The notes under the pieces were generated by a model that searched no databases, was not told where the DNA came from, and saw only the letters and a program-made list of their open reading frames with translations. Shown piece after piece: positions 55,413-64,000 of a DNA stretch of 64,000 nt; the first letter of the stretch is position 1; every line of letters begins with the position of its first letter. The translations under genes and the position numbers were made by a program. The stretch is from an uncultured Rhizobiaceae group bacterium (GTDB lineage Bacteria > Pseudomonadota > Alphaproteobacteria > Rhizobiales > Rhizobiaceae): positions 21,466 to 85,465 of the forward strand of contig CALGMR010000020.1 of the NCBI GenBank assembly GCA_937958815.1. The letters run 5' to 3'.

Positions 55413-56393
55413 TTGAACCTCGTAAAGACCGCAATTTTATTGGCCGCTATGACAGGCCTTTTTATGGCTGTTGGATATATGCTTGCTGGTGAAGCAGGCA
55501 TGTTGATCGCATTTGTTATTGCCGCCGGTATGAATATGTTTTCTTGGTGGAACTCCGGCTCCATGGTTTTAAAAATGCACAACGCCCGTGAAGTTGATGC
55601 AGAATCTGCGCCAGCACTTTACCAAATGGTGGAAGATTTGGCCGCAAATGCCGATCTTCCAATGCCACGCGTTTTCGTGTTGGAAACAGATCAACCAAAT
55701 GCATTTGCCACAGGTCGCAGCCCTTCCCATGCTGCAGTTGCTGCCAGCACAGGTTTGCTGAACCGCTTGTCAGACGAAGAAGTTGCTGCGGTCATGGCCC
55801 ATGAATTGGCACATATCAAAAACCGAGACACGCTCACCATGACGGTTACTGCCACACTGGCAGGAGCGATTGGAATGCTTGCGAATTTTGCCATGTTCTT
55901 TCGTGGCGGGAGAAACAGTCCGTTCGGTTTCATTGGCATGTTGGTTGCGATGATGGTTGCACCCATGGCGGCAGGCATCGTGCAAATGGCGATCAGCCGC
56001 ACGCGCGAATATGAAGCCGATAAAGACGGTGCTGAAATTTGTGGCAACCCACTTTGGCTAGCTGGAGCATTGGAAAAAATCGAAACCTATGCCCGTGGCA
56101 CAATGAATGAAGAAGCCGAAGCAGCGCCCGCAACCGCACACATGTTCATCATCAATCCGCTCAACGGACGGTCGATGGACAATTTATTCTCCACCCATCC
56201 AAACACTCAAAACCGAATAGCGGCTTTGCAAGAGCTCGATCGTAATTGGAATGTGGTTGAACCTGCGCCCAAATCAGCTAAACCAGTTGAACCAAGAAAA
56301 CCGCAGCGCGAAGTCTGGGGCCGTAATGCTGGTCAATTGCGGCAAGTCGAACCTGAAGAAACGCCGCAAAATAATAAGGGCCCTTGGGGCTAA
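55413..56393 (+). CDS. htpX: Membrane zinc protease HtpX
   Basis: A 326-residue M48 peptidase of the inner membrane that degrades damaged membrane proteins under stress. Two N-terminal helices (about 5-22, 30-48), the catalytic motif HELAH near residue 131, two further helices, and the third zinc ligand in [11 protein letters not shown]. The start is TTG; AAAGG about 10 bases upstream and the family N-terminus support it. The C-terminal 45 residues are a Pro-rich extension. rsmB follows immediately. Confidence 0.95.
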   Translation: MNLVKTAILLAAMTGLFMAVGYMLAGEAGMLIAFVIAAGMNMFSWWNSGSMVLKMHNAREVDAESAPALYQMVEDLAANADLPMPRVFVLETDQPNAFATGRSPSHAAVAASTGLLNRLSDEEVAAVMAHELAHIKNRDTLTMTVTATLAGAIGMLANFAMFFRGGRNSPFGFIGMLVAMMVAPMAAGIVQMAISRTREYEADKDGAEICGNPLWLAGALEKIETYARGTMNEEAEAAPATAHMFIINPLNGRSMDNLFSTHPNTQNRIAALQELDRNWNVVEPAPKSAKPVEPRKPQREVWGRNAGQLRQVEPEETPQNNKGPWG

Positions 56394-57809
56394 ATGGCAT
56401 CAGATTCAAAAAAGCGGCACTTTTCAAAATCCAAACGTCCAAATAACCAAGGACAAAATACCAAGCCTGGTTTGGCTGCGCGACAAGTCGCAGCGACAGT
56501 ATTGGCACGTGTAATCGATGATGGCCGCGGGTTGGATGGAATATTGGAAACACGCCACGGCCCATCCGGCTTGAAAAACCTGTCCCCTGCAGATGCAAAA
56601 CTGGTTCGAGCAATTGCAACCACAGCACTGCGAAACCGGGGTGTTATCGATCATTGCCTCAATAAGTTGATGAGCCGCAAACCGCCAAAAAATGCACGCC
56701 ATTTGTTGCACACGCTTCATGTGGCTGGCGCTCAAATTTTATTTATGGATGTGCCAGACAGCGCAGCCGTAGATGTGGCTGTCACCAGCCTATCTGGAAA
56801 TTCTCGTTCCGAACGCTTTGCCTCCTTAGGCAATGCAGTGTTGCGCAAACTGTCAAAAACAAAGGATGAACTTCTCAGCGCTTTGCCTCCGCAAGAACAA
56901 GCACGCATGAACATGCCCCCATGGATGTGGCAACAAACTCGAAAATCGTTTGGAAAAGACCGTGCCCAGAAAATCGCTGAGCTCCATATGTTAGAACCTG
57001 TGATTGATCTCACGGTGAAATCTGATCCCGCTAGGTGGGCCGATAAACTTGGTGGCACCGTTTTGTATGGGCATTCGATTCGCGTGCCTGCCAAAGGCAA
57101 TGTGGATACATGGGAAGGTTTTGAACGAGGCGAATGGTGGGTGCAAGATTTTGCCGCTCATCTGCCCGCTCATTTGCTAGGCGACATTTCAGGCAAATCC
57201 GTCATCGATCTCTGTGCAGCGCCGGGCGGCAAAACCGCGCAATTGATCAATGCAGGTGCAACCGTCACCGCATTGGAAGCCGTGCGCAGCAGATGTGAAC
57301 GTTTGGAAGAAAACTTAAAACGCCTGAGGTTTGACGCGACAATCGTGAACGCGGATTTGTTTGATTGGAAGCCTGACCAATTGTTCGATGCTGTGCTGCT
57401 CGATGCGCCATGTTCGTCAACGGGTACAATTCGCCGCCATCCCGATGTGCAGTGGTCAAAGTCCAAAGATCAAATCGAAGAATTAGCCGAACTGCAGTTC
57501 AACATGACGGTTCATGCAGCAAGCTTTTTAAAGCCCGGTGGTACTCTGGTTTTCTCCAATTGCTCACTCATGCGTTCAGAAGGCGAAGACCTGTTCGCAA
57601 AAATCACAAAAGGCGATTTCGGCCTGCAGGCAGAAAAGCTCACCCCCGATGATCTTTTTGGATTAGAAGAATGCATCACGGGACAAGGCACCGCTCGCAC
57701 TTTGCCATCACACATGCTCGACATCGCGGCACCCAAAGATAATGACATCGCCCCAGAAAGAATGGGAGGTCTTGATGGATTCTTTGCTGCCAGGTTTGTC
57801 AGGACTTGA
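56394..57809 (+). CDS. rsmB: RsmB/NOP-family 16S rRNA m5C methyltransferase
   Basis: A 471-residue enzyme with an N-terminal NusB-like RNA-binding domain (about 28-160) and a C-terminal methyltransferase domain. SAM loop LCAAPGGKTAQL, the DAPCSSTGTIRRHPD motif with one conserved Cys, and FSNCSLMRSEGED with the catalytic Cys are visible. The start codon follows the htpX stop without a gap. Next comes the heparinase-family gene, as in many rhizobia. Confidence 0.93.
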   Translation: MASDSKKRHFSKSKRPNNQGQNTKPGLAARQVAATVLARVIDDGRGLDGILETRHGPSGLKNLSPADAKLVRAIATTALRNRGVIDHCLNKLMSRKPPKNARHLLHTLHVAGAQILFMDVPDSAAVDVAVTSLSGNSRSERFASLGNAVLRKLSKTKDELLSALPPQEQARMNMPPWMWQQTRKSFGKDRAQKIAELHMLEPVIDLTVKSDPARWADKLGGTVLYGHSIRVPAKGNVDTWEGFERGEWWVQDFAAHLPAHLLGDISGKSVIDLCAAPGGKTAQLINAGATVTALEAVRSRCERLEENLKRLRFDATIVNADLFDWKPDQLFDAVLLDAPCSSTGTIRRHPDVQWSKSKDQIEELAELQFNMTVHAASFLKPGGTLVFSNCSLMRSEGEDLFAKITKGDFGLQAEKLTPDDLFGLEECITGQGTARTLPSHMLDIAAPKDNDIAPERMGGLDGFFAARFVRT

Positions 57810-57955
57810 GCATCCAAACCCTTGCGCTCATGAGAGACTACACGCCAGAGAAACTTCAAATTCAAGAATGAGTATCTTGGGCATTTTCAATCATATTCTC
57901 TCTGTCCGTTTCGTTCTATGATGGTGATTCGACAACCACTTGATTGATATGGGAC

Positions 57956-59737
57956 ATGCGAGCACCTGATTCACTCACCACTGGCGTGCTTGCTGTTTCT
58001 GAATTGTGGCGCAGGAGTGCGCGGCATATAAAGTCTGGCCCTCTTTACCGATGGCGCTTTGCTTCGGCTGGTCCAACTAAAATTATTCATGCGCCCATCG
58101 ATCTTCGTCCTGGCGAACCAGAATTGGCGCGCGACTATTATGCTGGGTTGTTCAACTTTGCAGGAGAGCCGATCAACACGAATGGTCGCTCCCCTTTTTC
58201 TCTTGAAACATCCAACACCGAATGGATGGACCAGCTGCACAAATTTCAATGGTTGCGTCATTTGCACACAGCAGACAATGAACTGGCCAGATCGAATGGC
58301 GCTGCCTTCATTTCAGATTGGATTGATCTATGGGGCAATCGATATCAAAGCACGCCTTGGAATTCTGAAATATTGTCGCCACGGCTCATTGCATGGCTAT
58401 CTCATGGACCAAACTTGTTTCACAATTCCTCCCAGCAAGGGGTCAAAAAATTCTATAAATCAGTCGCTCAACAATCGCGCTATTTACAATACAATGCACA
58501 GCATACCCGCGACGGTTATCCTCGATTGATATCTTACATCGCGTTGGTGTTCTCCAGTCTGTGCATTCAATCCTCTCAAAAATTAATTCATACGGCGGGC
58601 AAAGATCTTTCTCGGGAAATATCTCGCCAGATTTTGCCGGATGGCGGCCATATATCTCGAAACCCTCGTGTTTTGATTGATCTTCTTGCAGACCTGATAC
58701 CTCTGAAAATTCTATATCAGGAGAGAAAGCACCCGGCTCCGCCAGAGTTGTTGGCGGCGATTGATCGGATGATCGGCGCTGTTGAATTTTTCAAACATCA
58801 CAACAAAGAGTTTGCGCAGTTCAACGGCACCGGACAAACAACTGCTGCTGTGTTGTCACAAATTTTGGCACGCAATGAAACGAAAGTGCCAGCCCCGATT
58901 TCAGCATCCCATAGCGGATATGAGAAACTGAAGGGCGGACAAACAACGGTGATTATTGACACCGGCAGTCCAACCAACAAAGCAACGGCAAACGATGCCA
59001 TGGCAGGCACTCTTTCATTTGAACTCGCCAGTGATCAAACCCGCTTCATCACAAATTGCGGTGTTCCAGAATTCAACCGTCGCAATTACATACAGTTTGC
59101 AAGAGCCACTGCCGCCCATTCGACAGCCACAATAGGTGACACATCTTCCAGCCGCTATGCGGGTGATTCTTGGTTTCACAAATTTTTACCATCCGCATTG
59201 GTGATGCCACCCAAGAACGTGGTTTCGTCGCGCGAAACAGTGGATGGATTTACGCAGGTGACTGCCAGTCATGACGGTTACGAATCAAGTTTTGGAATCA
59301 TTCATGAAAGACAATTGCTCCTTTCAAATGACGGTGCACGGTTCAACGGTATAGATCGGTTTTTAAGTTCCGATTCGCGAAAACGATCAGATGCCGCTGT
59401 CGCAATTCGATTTCACTTACCTCCGCAACTCAGCGCTAGTTTGTTGTCATCCGGATATTCGATTTTGGTGGCTTCACCGAACGGTGATGCTTGGACTTTC
59501 TCTTGTGTCGATGCACCAATAAATTTGGAAGAGAGCATTTATTTTTCAGGCCCAAGCCAACCGCGAAAATCAGAACAGATCGTTATTCATGCAAATTTGA
59601 CCGAACACAGTGAAATTCGTTGGACTCTTGAAAGACGCGCGCAGAAAAAGAAGACACTCAAACGAGGAGCAGCGGTCGAATCCAGTGAGGCACCAGATCT
59701 ATTGGATGCTTTGATAAACAACGAGCAGGAGGCATGA
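57956..59737 (+). CDS. Heparinase II/III family protein
   Basis: A 593-residue protein with the two-part layout of the family: an N-terminal helical toroid (about 30-310) and a C-terminal beta-sandwich (about 315-560) starting at the HSGYEKLKGGQTTVIID segment. Such proteins are polysaccharide lyases for sulfated or uronate polymers, yet this conserved rhizobial member next to rsmB has no known substrate and shows no signal peptide. ATG at 57956 is preferred, though a TTG four codons earlier is possible. In most relatives purH follows; here hemD does. Confidence 0.88.
   Translation: MRAPDSLTTGVLAVSELWRRSARHIKSGPLYRWRFASAGPTKIIHAPIDLRPGEPELARDYYAGLFNFAGEPINTNGRSPFSLETSNTEWMDQLHKFQWLRHLHTADNELARSNGAAFISDWIDLWGNRYQSTPWNSEILSPRLIAWLSHGPNLFHNSSQQGVKKFYKSVAQQSRYLQYNAQHTRDGYPRLISYIALVFSSLCIQSSQKLIHTAGKDLSREISRQILPDGGHISRNPRVLIDLLADLIPLKILYQERKHPAPPELLAAIDRMIGAVEFFKHHNKEFAQFNGTGQTTAAVLSQILARNETKVPAPISASHSGYEKLKGGQTTVIIDTGSPTNKATANDAMAGTLSFELASDQTRFITNCGVPEFNRRNYIQFARATAAHSTATIGDTSSSRYAGDSWFHKFLPSALVMPPKNVVSSRETVDGFTQVTASHDGYESSFGIIHERQLLLSNDGARFNGIDRFLSSDSRKRSDAAVAIRFHLPPQLSASLLSSGYSILVASPNGDAWTFSCVDAPINLEESIYFSGPSQPRKSEQIVIHANLTEHSEIRWTLERRAQKKKTLKRGAAVESSEAPDLLDALINNEQEA
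59728..59732 (+). promoter_or_regulatory. hemD: Ribosome binding site that decides the hemD start
   Basis: GGAGG lies inside the end of the heparinase gene, 8 bases ahead of CTG 59741. The ATG at 59734 is only one base away from it and opens a different, 27-codon frame. Confidence 0.6.
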
Positions 59738-59740
59738 ACC

Positions 59741-60448
59741 CTGCGCATTCTTGTCACTCGCCCCGAACCGCAATCCGTTGTCACCCAGAAAAACCTGATG
59801 GAAGATGGTTATGACGTAACACTCGAACCATTGCTTTCATTCTCGTCTTTAGGGTCACCCATTCCAAATCTGAAGTTTGATGCGATTGCTTTAACCAGCG
59901 CAACAGCACTTGAGTTTTGTGACATCGAATTGTTTTCTGAAATACCCGTTTTTACAACTGGAAAAGTGACTGCAGAAAAAGCGAGTGCATATGGTTTTGC
60001 CAATATTCAATCCGCAGAAGGTGGGGCGCTGGAGCTCGCAGACCTGATAAAGGGCGTATATCAAGGGCGCTCAGCCAACATACTATATCCAAGCGCATTA
60101 CAAACAGCACACGACCTTTCCAGGCTTTTAAAGCCCCACAACATAGAGTGCATCAACTGGCCAGTTTATCAGGCTGTCGAGCGGAAAAATTTTTCTTCAG
60201 AAACCTTAAAACTGCTTGGTGCTGATAAAATCGACCTCGTTCTTTTATATTCACATCGCACGGCCAAGTGTTTTTCTAGGCTCTGGGAACGACAAAGTAT
60301 AGCAACACAAGCACCTAGCCTTTTGGCAATCAGCCAGAATGTCAAAGCCGCTCTGCCGAAAAAACTCGCAGAAACCTGTTTCGTTGCTGATAAACCAAAC
60401 GAAACAAGTATGAGATTAAGAATCAAAGATATTTTTCTTCGAGATTGA
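59741..60448 (+). CDS. hemD: Uroporphyrinogen-III synthase, apparent CTG start
   Basis: A 235-residue HemD-like protein that closes hydroxymethylbilane to uroporphyrinogen III. The N-terminus LRILVTRPEPQS is the usual HemD start and the DLVLLYSHRTAKCF segment belongs to the second domain; overall similarity is low, as is common for HemD. In this frame a stop at 59735-59737 leaves CTG 59741 as the only codon that keeps the conserved N-terminus; the first ATG (59798) would drop 19 residues. hemC is not adjacent. The neighbours mic60 and hemY support the call. Confidence 0.85.
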   Translation: MRILVTRPEPQSVVTQKNLMEDGYDVTLEPLLSFSSLGSPIPNLKFDAIALTSATALEFCDIELFSEIPVFTTGKVTAEKASAYGFANIQSAEGGALELADLIKGVYQGRSANILYPSALQTAHDLSRLLKPHNIECINWPVYQAVERKNFSSETLKLLGADKIDLVLLYSHRTAKCFSRLWERQSIATQAPSLLAISQNVKAALPKKLAETCFVADKPNETSMRLRIKDIFLRD

Positions 60449-60531
60449 TACAAATCTAACGTTAGGTTAGGTTTGCATGGCAAAGCCTTTAAGCTTACAC
60501 AAATATGGGGACCGCACAGGAGCAATTGGGT

Positions 60532-62040
60532 ATGAGTAAATCACCAAAAAACACAAAGACAACAGGCACAAAATCCGGATCGCGTCACGCCAAGTCTTTT
60601 AAAAAGCCTGTGACAATTGATTTAGAAGCTGAAGCGACCAAAACCGCCAAGAAAACAGCTCCGGAAACACTTAAACAAGCTGAACCCACAAAGAGTTCGC
60701 GCAGTTCTGTCCCTAAATCAGCCGATGCTAAAACAAATCAAAAAAAGACGACCGCATCTTCTACGCTCAAAGAAACAAAAGCTGAAACAGATAAGTCAGC
60801 TCCTGCGAAAGCATCAAAATCCGATCTGCCAGCTGGAAAACAAGACAATGTGAAAAAACCTGCTCAACCTGCGACCAAGCAATCTTCTGGATTGGGCGGA
60901 AAATTTGCTGCTGCTGTCGTCGGTGGCGTTGTTGCACTTAGTGGCGCGGGCGCCTTGCAATATTTCGGTGTCTTGGGAACCCCGGATGGCACAACCTCTG
61001 CACCCGCAGAAAATTTTGCGTCGGTAGAAGAATTGAACGCAGCAAAAGCTGAATTGGCGGCAGGTCTGAAAGAGATTTCAGAAAAACAAACCGCTGCAGC
61101 AGCAGCAGCCAGCCAAACAGCTAATGCTGAACCACCTGCAATTGATGAAGCGGCCATCGCTAAGATTGTCGAAGAAAAATTAGCCGCAGCCACACCAAAT
61201 GACACGTCAGCTGAATTGCAATCCACGCTCGAAAAATTGCAATCAGATGTTCAAAAAAATTCTGAAACACTATCAGCAGCTGCAAGCGGCGACACGACTG
61301 AATCCGTTACAGCAGCAATGGCTTCTATCGCCGCATTAAAAGCCCAAATCGCAAAACTTGAGACCAACTCATCTGCAACCGCTGACGTTGCCGAACGCGT
61401 AAATGCTGTTGAACAAACCACTGAGGAAATTGCGTCGCTCAAAGAAGATCTGGGGAAATTGCAATCAGCTCTCGATAGCCAAAATGGGTCAATTGCAGAA
61501 TTGGCAAAATCTGTTGAGACAGGACCGGATAAGAAAGCCGCCATGGCAATCGCCGCTGCCGCATTAAAAGCCGATGTGGACCGCGGACTTCCATTTACGG
61601 GCCCGTTGCAAACACTGCAAAGCGTTGCAGGATCCGACACAGACTTTTCAGAACTCTCAAAATTTGCAGAACAAGGCGTTCCAAACACTGTTGCAATCGC
61701 CAATGAATTTCAAAACGAGATCAGTGATGCTGTTTTGGTTGCTATGGCGCCACCAGCTGATGATTCATTGACATCGCGCTTGTTGGCCGGTGCAAAGTCT
61801 TTGGTAAAGGTCAAGCAGTTGAGTCCTGTTACAGGAGACACCCACGAAGCCATACTGTCGCGCATTCAAGCAGCACTTTCTGAATCCAAACTTCAAACAG
61901 CATCAGAAGAATGGAAGAAACTTCCGGAAGCTGGCCAAGCCGTTTCAAAAGAATGGCACGAAAAGCTTCTGTCCCGCATCGCCGTCAACAACCTCATTGA
62001 CACAACAGTTCGCAGCTTTCTTTTGTCCAATGCGGGCTAG
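60532..62040 (+). CDS. Alphaproteobacterial Mic60/mitofilin-like membrane protein
   Basis: A 502-residue protein. Residues 1-120 are Lys/Ala/Ser/Thr-rich and disordered, one helix spans the membrane (about 124-146), a long Ala/Glu coiled coil follows (about 160-330), and the C-terminal domain (about 340-502) matches the mitofilin signature region. The family (COG4223) lies between hemD and hemY in alphaproteobacteria and is the presumed ancestor of mitochondrial Mic60, which shapes cristae and contacts the outer membrane. Met at 60532 is favoured by GGAG at 60519-60522 over an upstream Met at 60505. Confidence 0.9.
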   Translation: MSKSPKNTKTTGTKSGSRHAKSFKKPVTIDLEAEATKTAKKTAPETLKQAEPTKSSRSSVPKSADAKTNQKKTTASSTLKETKAETDKSAPAKASKSDLPAGKQDNVKKPAQPATKQSSGLGGKFAAAVVGGVVALSGAGALQYFGVLGTPDGTTSAPAENFASVEELNAAKAELAAGLKEISEKQTAAAAAASQTANAEPPAIDEAAIAKIVEEKLAAATPNDTSAELQSTLEKLQSDVQKNSETLSAAASGDTTESVTAAMASIAALKAQIAKLETNSSATADVAERVNAVEQTTEEIASLKEDLGKLQSALDSQNGSIAELAKSVETGPDKKAAMAIAAAALKADVDRGLPFTGPLQTLQSVAGSDTDFSELSKFAEQGVPNTVAIANEFQNEISDAVLVAMAPPADDSLTSRLLAGAKSLVKVKQLSPVTGDTHEAILSRIQAALSESKLQTASEEWKKLPEAGQAVSKEWHEKLLSRIAVNNLIDTTVRSFLLSNAG

Positions 62041-62094
62041 CAAGCACACCACTTTGAACATCTACAACTCAAACGCCTTCACTGGATAAATTTT

Positions 62095-63897
62095 ATGTTT
62101 CGTATCGCTGTATTCATTCTGTTTCTTTTTGGTCTTGCCACAGGTTTTGCATGGTTGGCAGACAATCCCGGTACAGTGACAGTTCAATGGCCATGGCTTG
62201 ATAAATCAGTTGAGGTTTCACTTCTTCAAGCAGTGATTGCCATGACCGTAATCGTGCTTGTGATCATGATGTCATGGTGGCTGATATCTGGCGTCTTGAA
62301 CTCGCCGAAATTATTTGGCCGTTGGCGCAAAGGCCGCCGTCGGGACAAAGGTTATGCAGCCCTGTCCAGCGGTCTTGTCGCAGCTGGCGCTGGCAATGCA
62401 CCTGTAGCGCGCAAACTTGCAAAGGAATCCGGTAAGTTTTTGGAAAACGAACCATTGGTCGCTTTGCTGACCGCGCAAACGGATTTGCTTGAAGGCAAGC
62501 GCGCGGATGCGCGCGACAATTTCCAGTCCATGCTTGAAAACGAAGACACAAAACTTCTGGGTCTTCGCGGCTTGTTCATCGAAGCCGAACGCGAGGGAGA
62601 AGCAGAAGCTGCAGCACATTTCGCAAGCGAAGCCATGAAAACGTCTCCCGGCACACCCTGGGCGTCGCAAGCCGTTTTGAAGTCTCAAGCATTAAGTGGA
62701 GACTGGGAAGCCGCACTAAAAACACTGGAAACAAATCGTGCCTCAGGCATTTTCGACAAACCTGAATATTTGAGAAAACGCGCTGTTTTGCTTACGGCTC
62801 AAGCGCTAAGTGAAGAAAATTCTTCGCCCGACACAGCAAAGTCTCATGCAATGGCTGCTCACAAAGCAGACAATGCTTTCGTCCCCGCCGCTGCTACAGC
62901 ATCTCGAATTGCTCTGCGTTTGGATGATACCCGTCGCGCTGGTCGTGTTTTGGAAACCTGCTGGAAGCAGACCCCACATCCAGAGCTTGCTGAAGCATTT
63001 GTGAATTTGAAACCCGGCGACACCGCCAAAGAAAAGTTGAAGCGCGCCAAACGCCTTTTGAAGAAAGCGCCAGATCATATTGAAAGCCAGATCATTGTAG
63101 CGAAAGCCGCAATCGAAGCGAGCGATTTCAAACTTGCTCGCGAATCTATGGAAAATGTTCTGGGCAAAGAAACAACTGAGCGCGCCTGCTTGATTATGGC
63201 TGACATTGAAGAAGCGGAACACGGCGATCAGGGGCGTGTGCGCGAATGGTTATCTCGTGCCATCAATGCTGAACGCGACGCTTGCTGGACCGCCGATGGC
63301 ATTGTCTCCACAGAATGGAAACCATTTTCACCTGTTACGGGAAAGCTCGACGCTTTCGAATGGAAAACTCCTGTTGCGGAAATGATCAAATCTGAAGCAA
63401 TCGATTACAGCTCTTTGGTCCATGAACCTTTGCCTGCTCCTGAACCCATTATGAAACCGGAAGCAGACATTGTGGATGTCGAAACGACAGATAAACCAGC
63501 AGTCGCAGCTGCAGCTGCAACTGTCGCCGCCGCAACTGTTGTGGGAGTTGTAGCAGATCAAGATAAAGCTGAAGCCGATACGGTTGAAGATGTCGAGGAT
63601 ACAAAATCAACTGACAGTGCGGAAGAAGCTGTTGTTGAAGCTGAAGTGGTAACAACAAAAGAGTCATCTGCTGATGAGACAGAGAGTGCGGCAATCAAAG
63701 AAGAAGAGACTGACTCAGCCGAAGGTATGGAAAAAGATTCTGAAACAAAAGCTGAAAAGAAACCCTATGAGAACATTGATTTAGATCCGGATCAAGATGG
63801 ACGCATCGATCGACATCCAGATGACCCTGGAATCAAAGAGGGTGAAAAACCCAAGAAAAAGGGAATGTTCTTATTCTTAAATAAAGGATTTATATAA
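62095..63897 (+). CDS. hemY: HemY N-terminal domain / TPR protein with long acidic tail
   Basis: A 600-residue protein called HemY from its place in the heme operon; it is not the protoporphyrinogen oxidase of the same name. Two N-terminal helices (about 4-22, 42-65), a cytosolic or periplasmic TPR solenoid (about 80-400), and an unusual tail (about 445-600) rich in Glu, Asp and Thr. The tail contains a 20-residue Ala/Val stretch at 468-487 and an EF-hand-like DPDQDGRID at 564-572. It is thought to assist heme synthesis or envelope organisation; the molecular role is unknown. Confidence 0.9.
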   Translation: MFRIAVFILFLFGLATGFAWLADNPGTVTVQWPWLDKSVEVSLLQAVIAMTVIVLVIMMSWWLISGVLNSPKLFGRWRKGRRRDKGYAALSSGLVAAGAGNAPVARKLAKESGKFLENEPLVALLTAQTDLLEGKRADARDNFQSMLENEDTKLLGLRGLFIEAEREGEAEAAAHFASEAMKTSPGTPWASQAVLKSQALSGDWEAALKTLETNRASGIFDKPEYLRKRAVLLTAQALSEENSSPDTAKSHAMAAHKADNAFVPAAATASRIALRLDDTRRAGRVLETCWKQTPHPELAEAFVNLKPGDTAKEKLKRAKRLLKKAPDHIESQIIVAKAAIEASDFKLARESMENVLGKETTERACLIMADIEEAEHGDQGRVREWLSRAINAERDACWTADGIVSTEWKPFSPVTGKLDAFEWKTPVAEMIKSEAIDYSSLVHEPLPAPEPIMKPEADIVDVETTDKPAVAAAAATVAAATVVGVVADQDKAEADTVEDVEDTKSTDSAEEAVVEAEVVTTKESSADETESAAIKEEETDSAEGMEKDSETKAEKKPYENIDLDPDQDGRIDRHPDDPGIKEGEKPKKKGMFLFLNKGFI

Positions 63898-64000
63898 AGT
63901 TTAAAAATATCTATGAGAAGATGACTACCTGTGATAATCAGGGCTATCCACCAAAGCGAAAGGTCCCAGAGAACAAGCATGTATAAAAACAAGTGGATGA
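63792..64000 (-). CDS. Possible 3' fragment of a small membrane protein gene (DUF3307-like), cut by window edge
   Basis: On the minus strand a frame runs in from the window edge with a very hydrophobic sequence (LVLWDLSLWWIALIITGSH) followed by LLIDIFKLYI, which resembles the H-x2-ID-x2-K motif of DUF3307 membrane proteins. The frame then enters the antisense of the hemY tail (below 63897) and ends at 63792 without the expected further helices. It may be a truncated gene, or simply an antisense shadow of non-coding sequence. Confidence 0.3.
   Translation of the reverse strand, partial: IHLFLYMLVLWDLSLWWIALIITGSHLLIDIFKLYINPLFKNKNIPFFLGFSPSLIPGSSGCRSMRPS

Noticed and set aside
60449..60531. 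Palindromic CTAACGTTAG between hemD and mic60 as an operator
   Set aside because: Only 10 bases long, inside an operon, with a partial match at 5979-5986; too weak to call.
62095..63897. Protoporphyrinogen oxidase HemY
   Set aside because: No FAD-binding GxGxxG motif; the protein has two membrane helices and a TPR region, the proteobacterial HemY of the heme operon.
1..64000. CRISPR arrays, insertion sequences, prophage, tRNA or rRNA genes
   Set aside because: Looked for regular direct repeats, transposase motifs, phage genes and the TPsiC-arm signature in gaps; nothing convincing found.

Overview
The window is a gene-dense stretch of core chromosome from an alphaproteobacterium, most likely a marine member of the Hyphomicrobiales (Rhizobiales). 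Evidence for this is the typical neighbourhoods (ccmC-ccmD-ccmG, acnA next to a DUF1223 gene, trmD-rplS, ialB-rlmN, SdhAF4/htpX/rsmB/heparinase, hemD-mic60-hemY), DUF2794, DUF1674 and DUF4174 proteins, and moderate base composition (near 50% GC by eye). I see no rRNA, tRNA, insertion sequence, prophage or CRISPR array.

Layout. 1-1.1 kb: end of a cytochrome c maturation operon. 1.2-10.8 kb: septation protein, aconitase, a secreted CxxC protein, a gene-free 460-bp stretch that appears to hold a minus-strand small RNA, DUF2794, trmD, rplS, an M23 peptidase, leuB. 11.7-20.6 kb: a one-strand catabolic cluster (XRE-cupin regulator, two FAD/GcvT-fold demethylating dehydrogenases, a betaine-type homocysteine methyltransferase, a PEP mutase-like protein and an MttB-family methyltransferase) that looks able to strip methyl groups from glycine betaine or a related quaternary amine. 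20.7-33.6 kb: pyruvate carboxylase, a short-chain dehydrogenase, arylesterase divergent from an ABC exporter pair, a Bax-inhibitor protein with a structured leader, an acetyltransferase, an MFS permease and purH. 33.7-59.7 kb: tsaD-gpsA-EVE, a bacterial voltage-gated sodium channel, M3 peptidase, several oxidoreductases, an RNA methyltransferase, ialB-rlmN, a TAXI-like protein, argG, acs, two M15-type peptidases, a YcaQ/AlkX-type DNA glycosylase, an esterase, a tiny gene with an extreme Shine-Dalgarno sequence, a nuclease, SdhAF4, htpX, rsmB and heparinase. 59.7-64 kb: hemD-mic60-hemY.

The most interesting points are: (1) the 11.7-20.6 kb demethylation cluster, which has an MttB-family methyltransferase but no corrinoid partner; (2) a free-standing short transcription unit near 54.3-54.6 kb encoding a 23-residue peptide behind a 14-base perfect complement of the 16S rRNA 3' end; (3) a probable antisense-strand small RNA at about 5.64-5.75 kb; (4) gene order suggesting that one inversion of about 26 kb (33.6-59.7 kb) separated purH from heparinase and hemD from tsaD, coinciding with an apparent CTG start for hemD and absence of hemC. 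Several tail-to-tail gene pairs share stop codons, in line with a compact genome.
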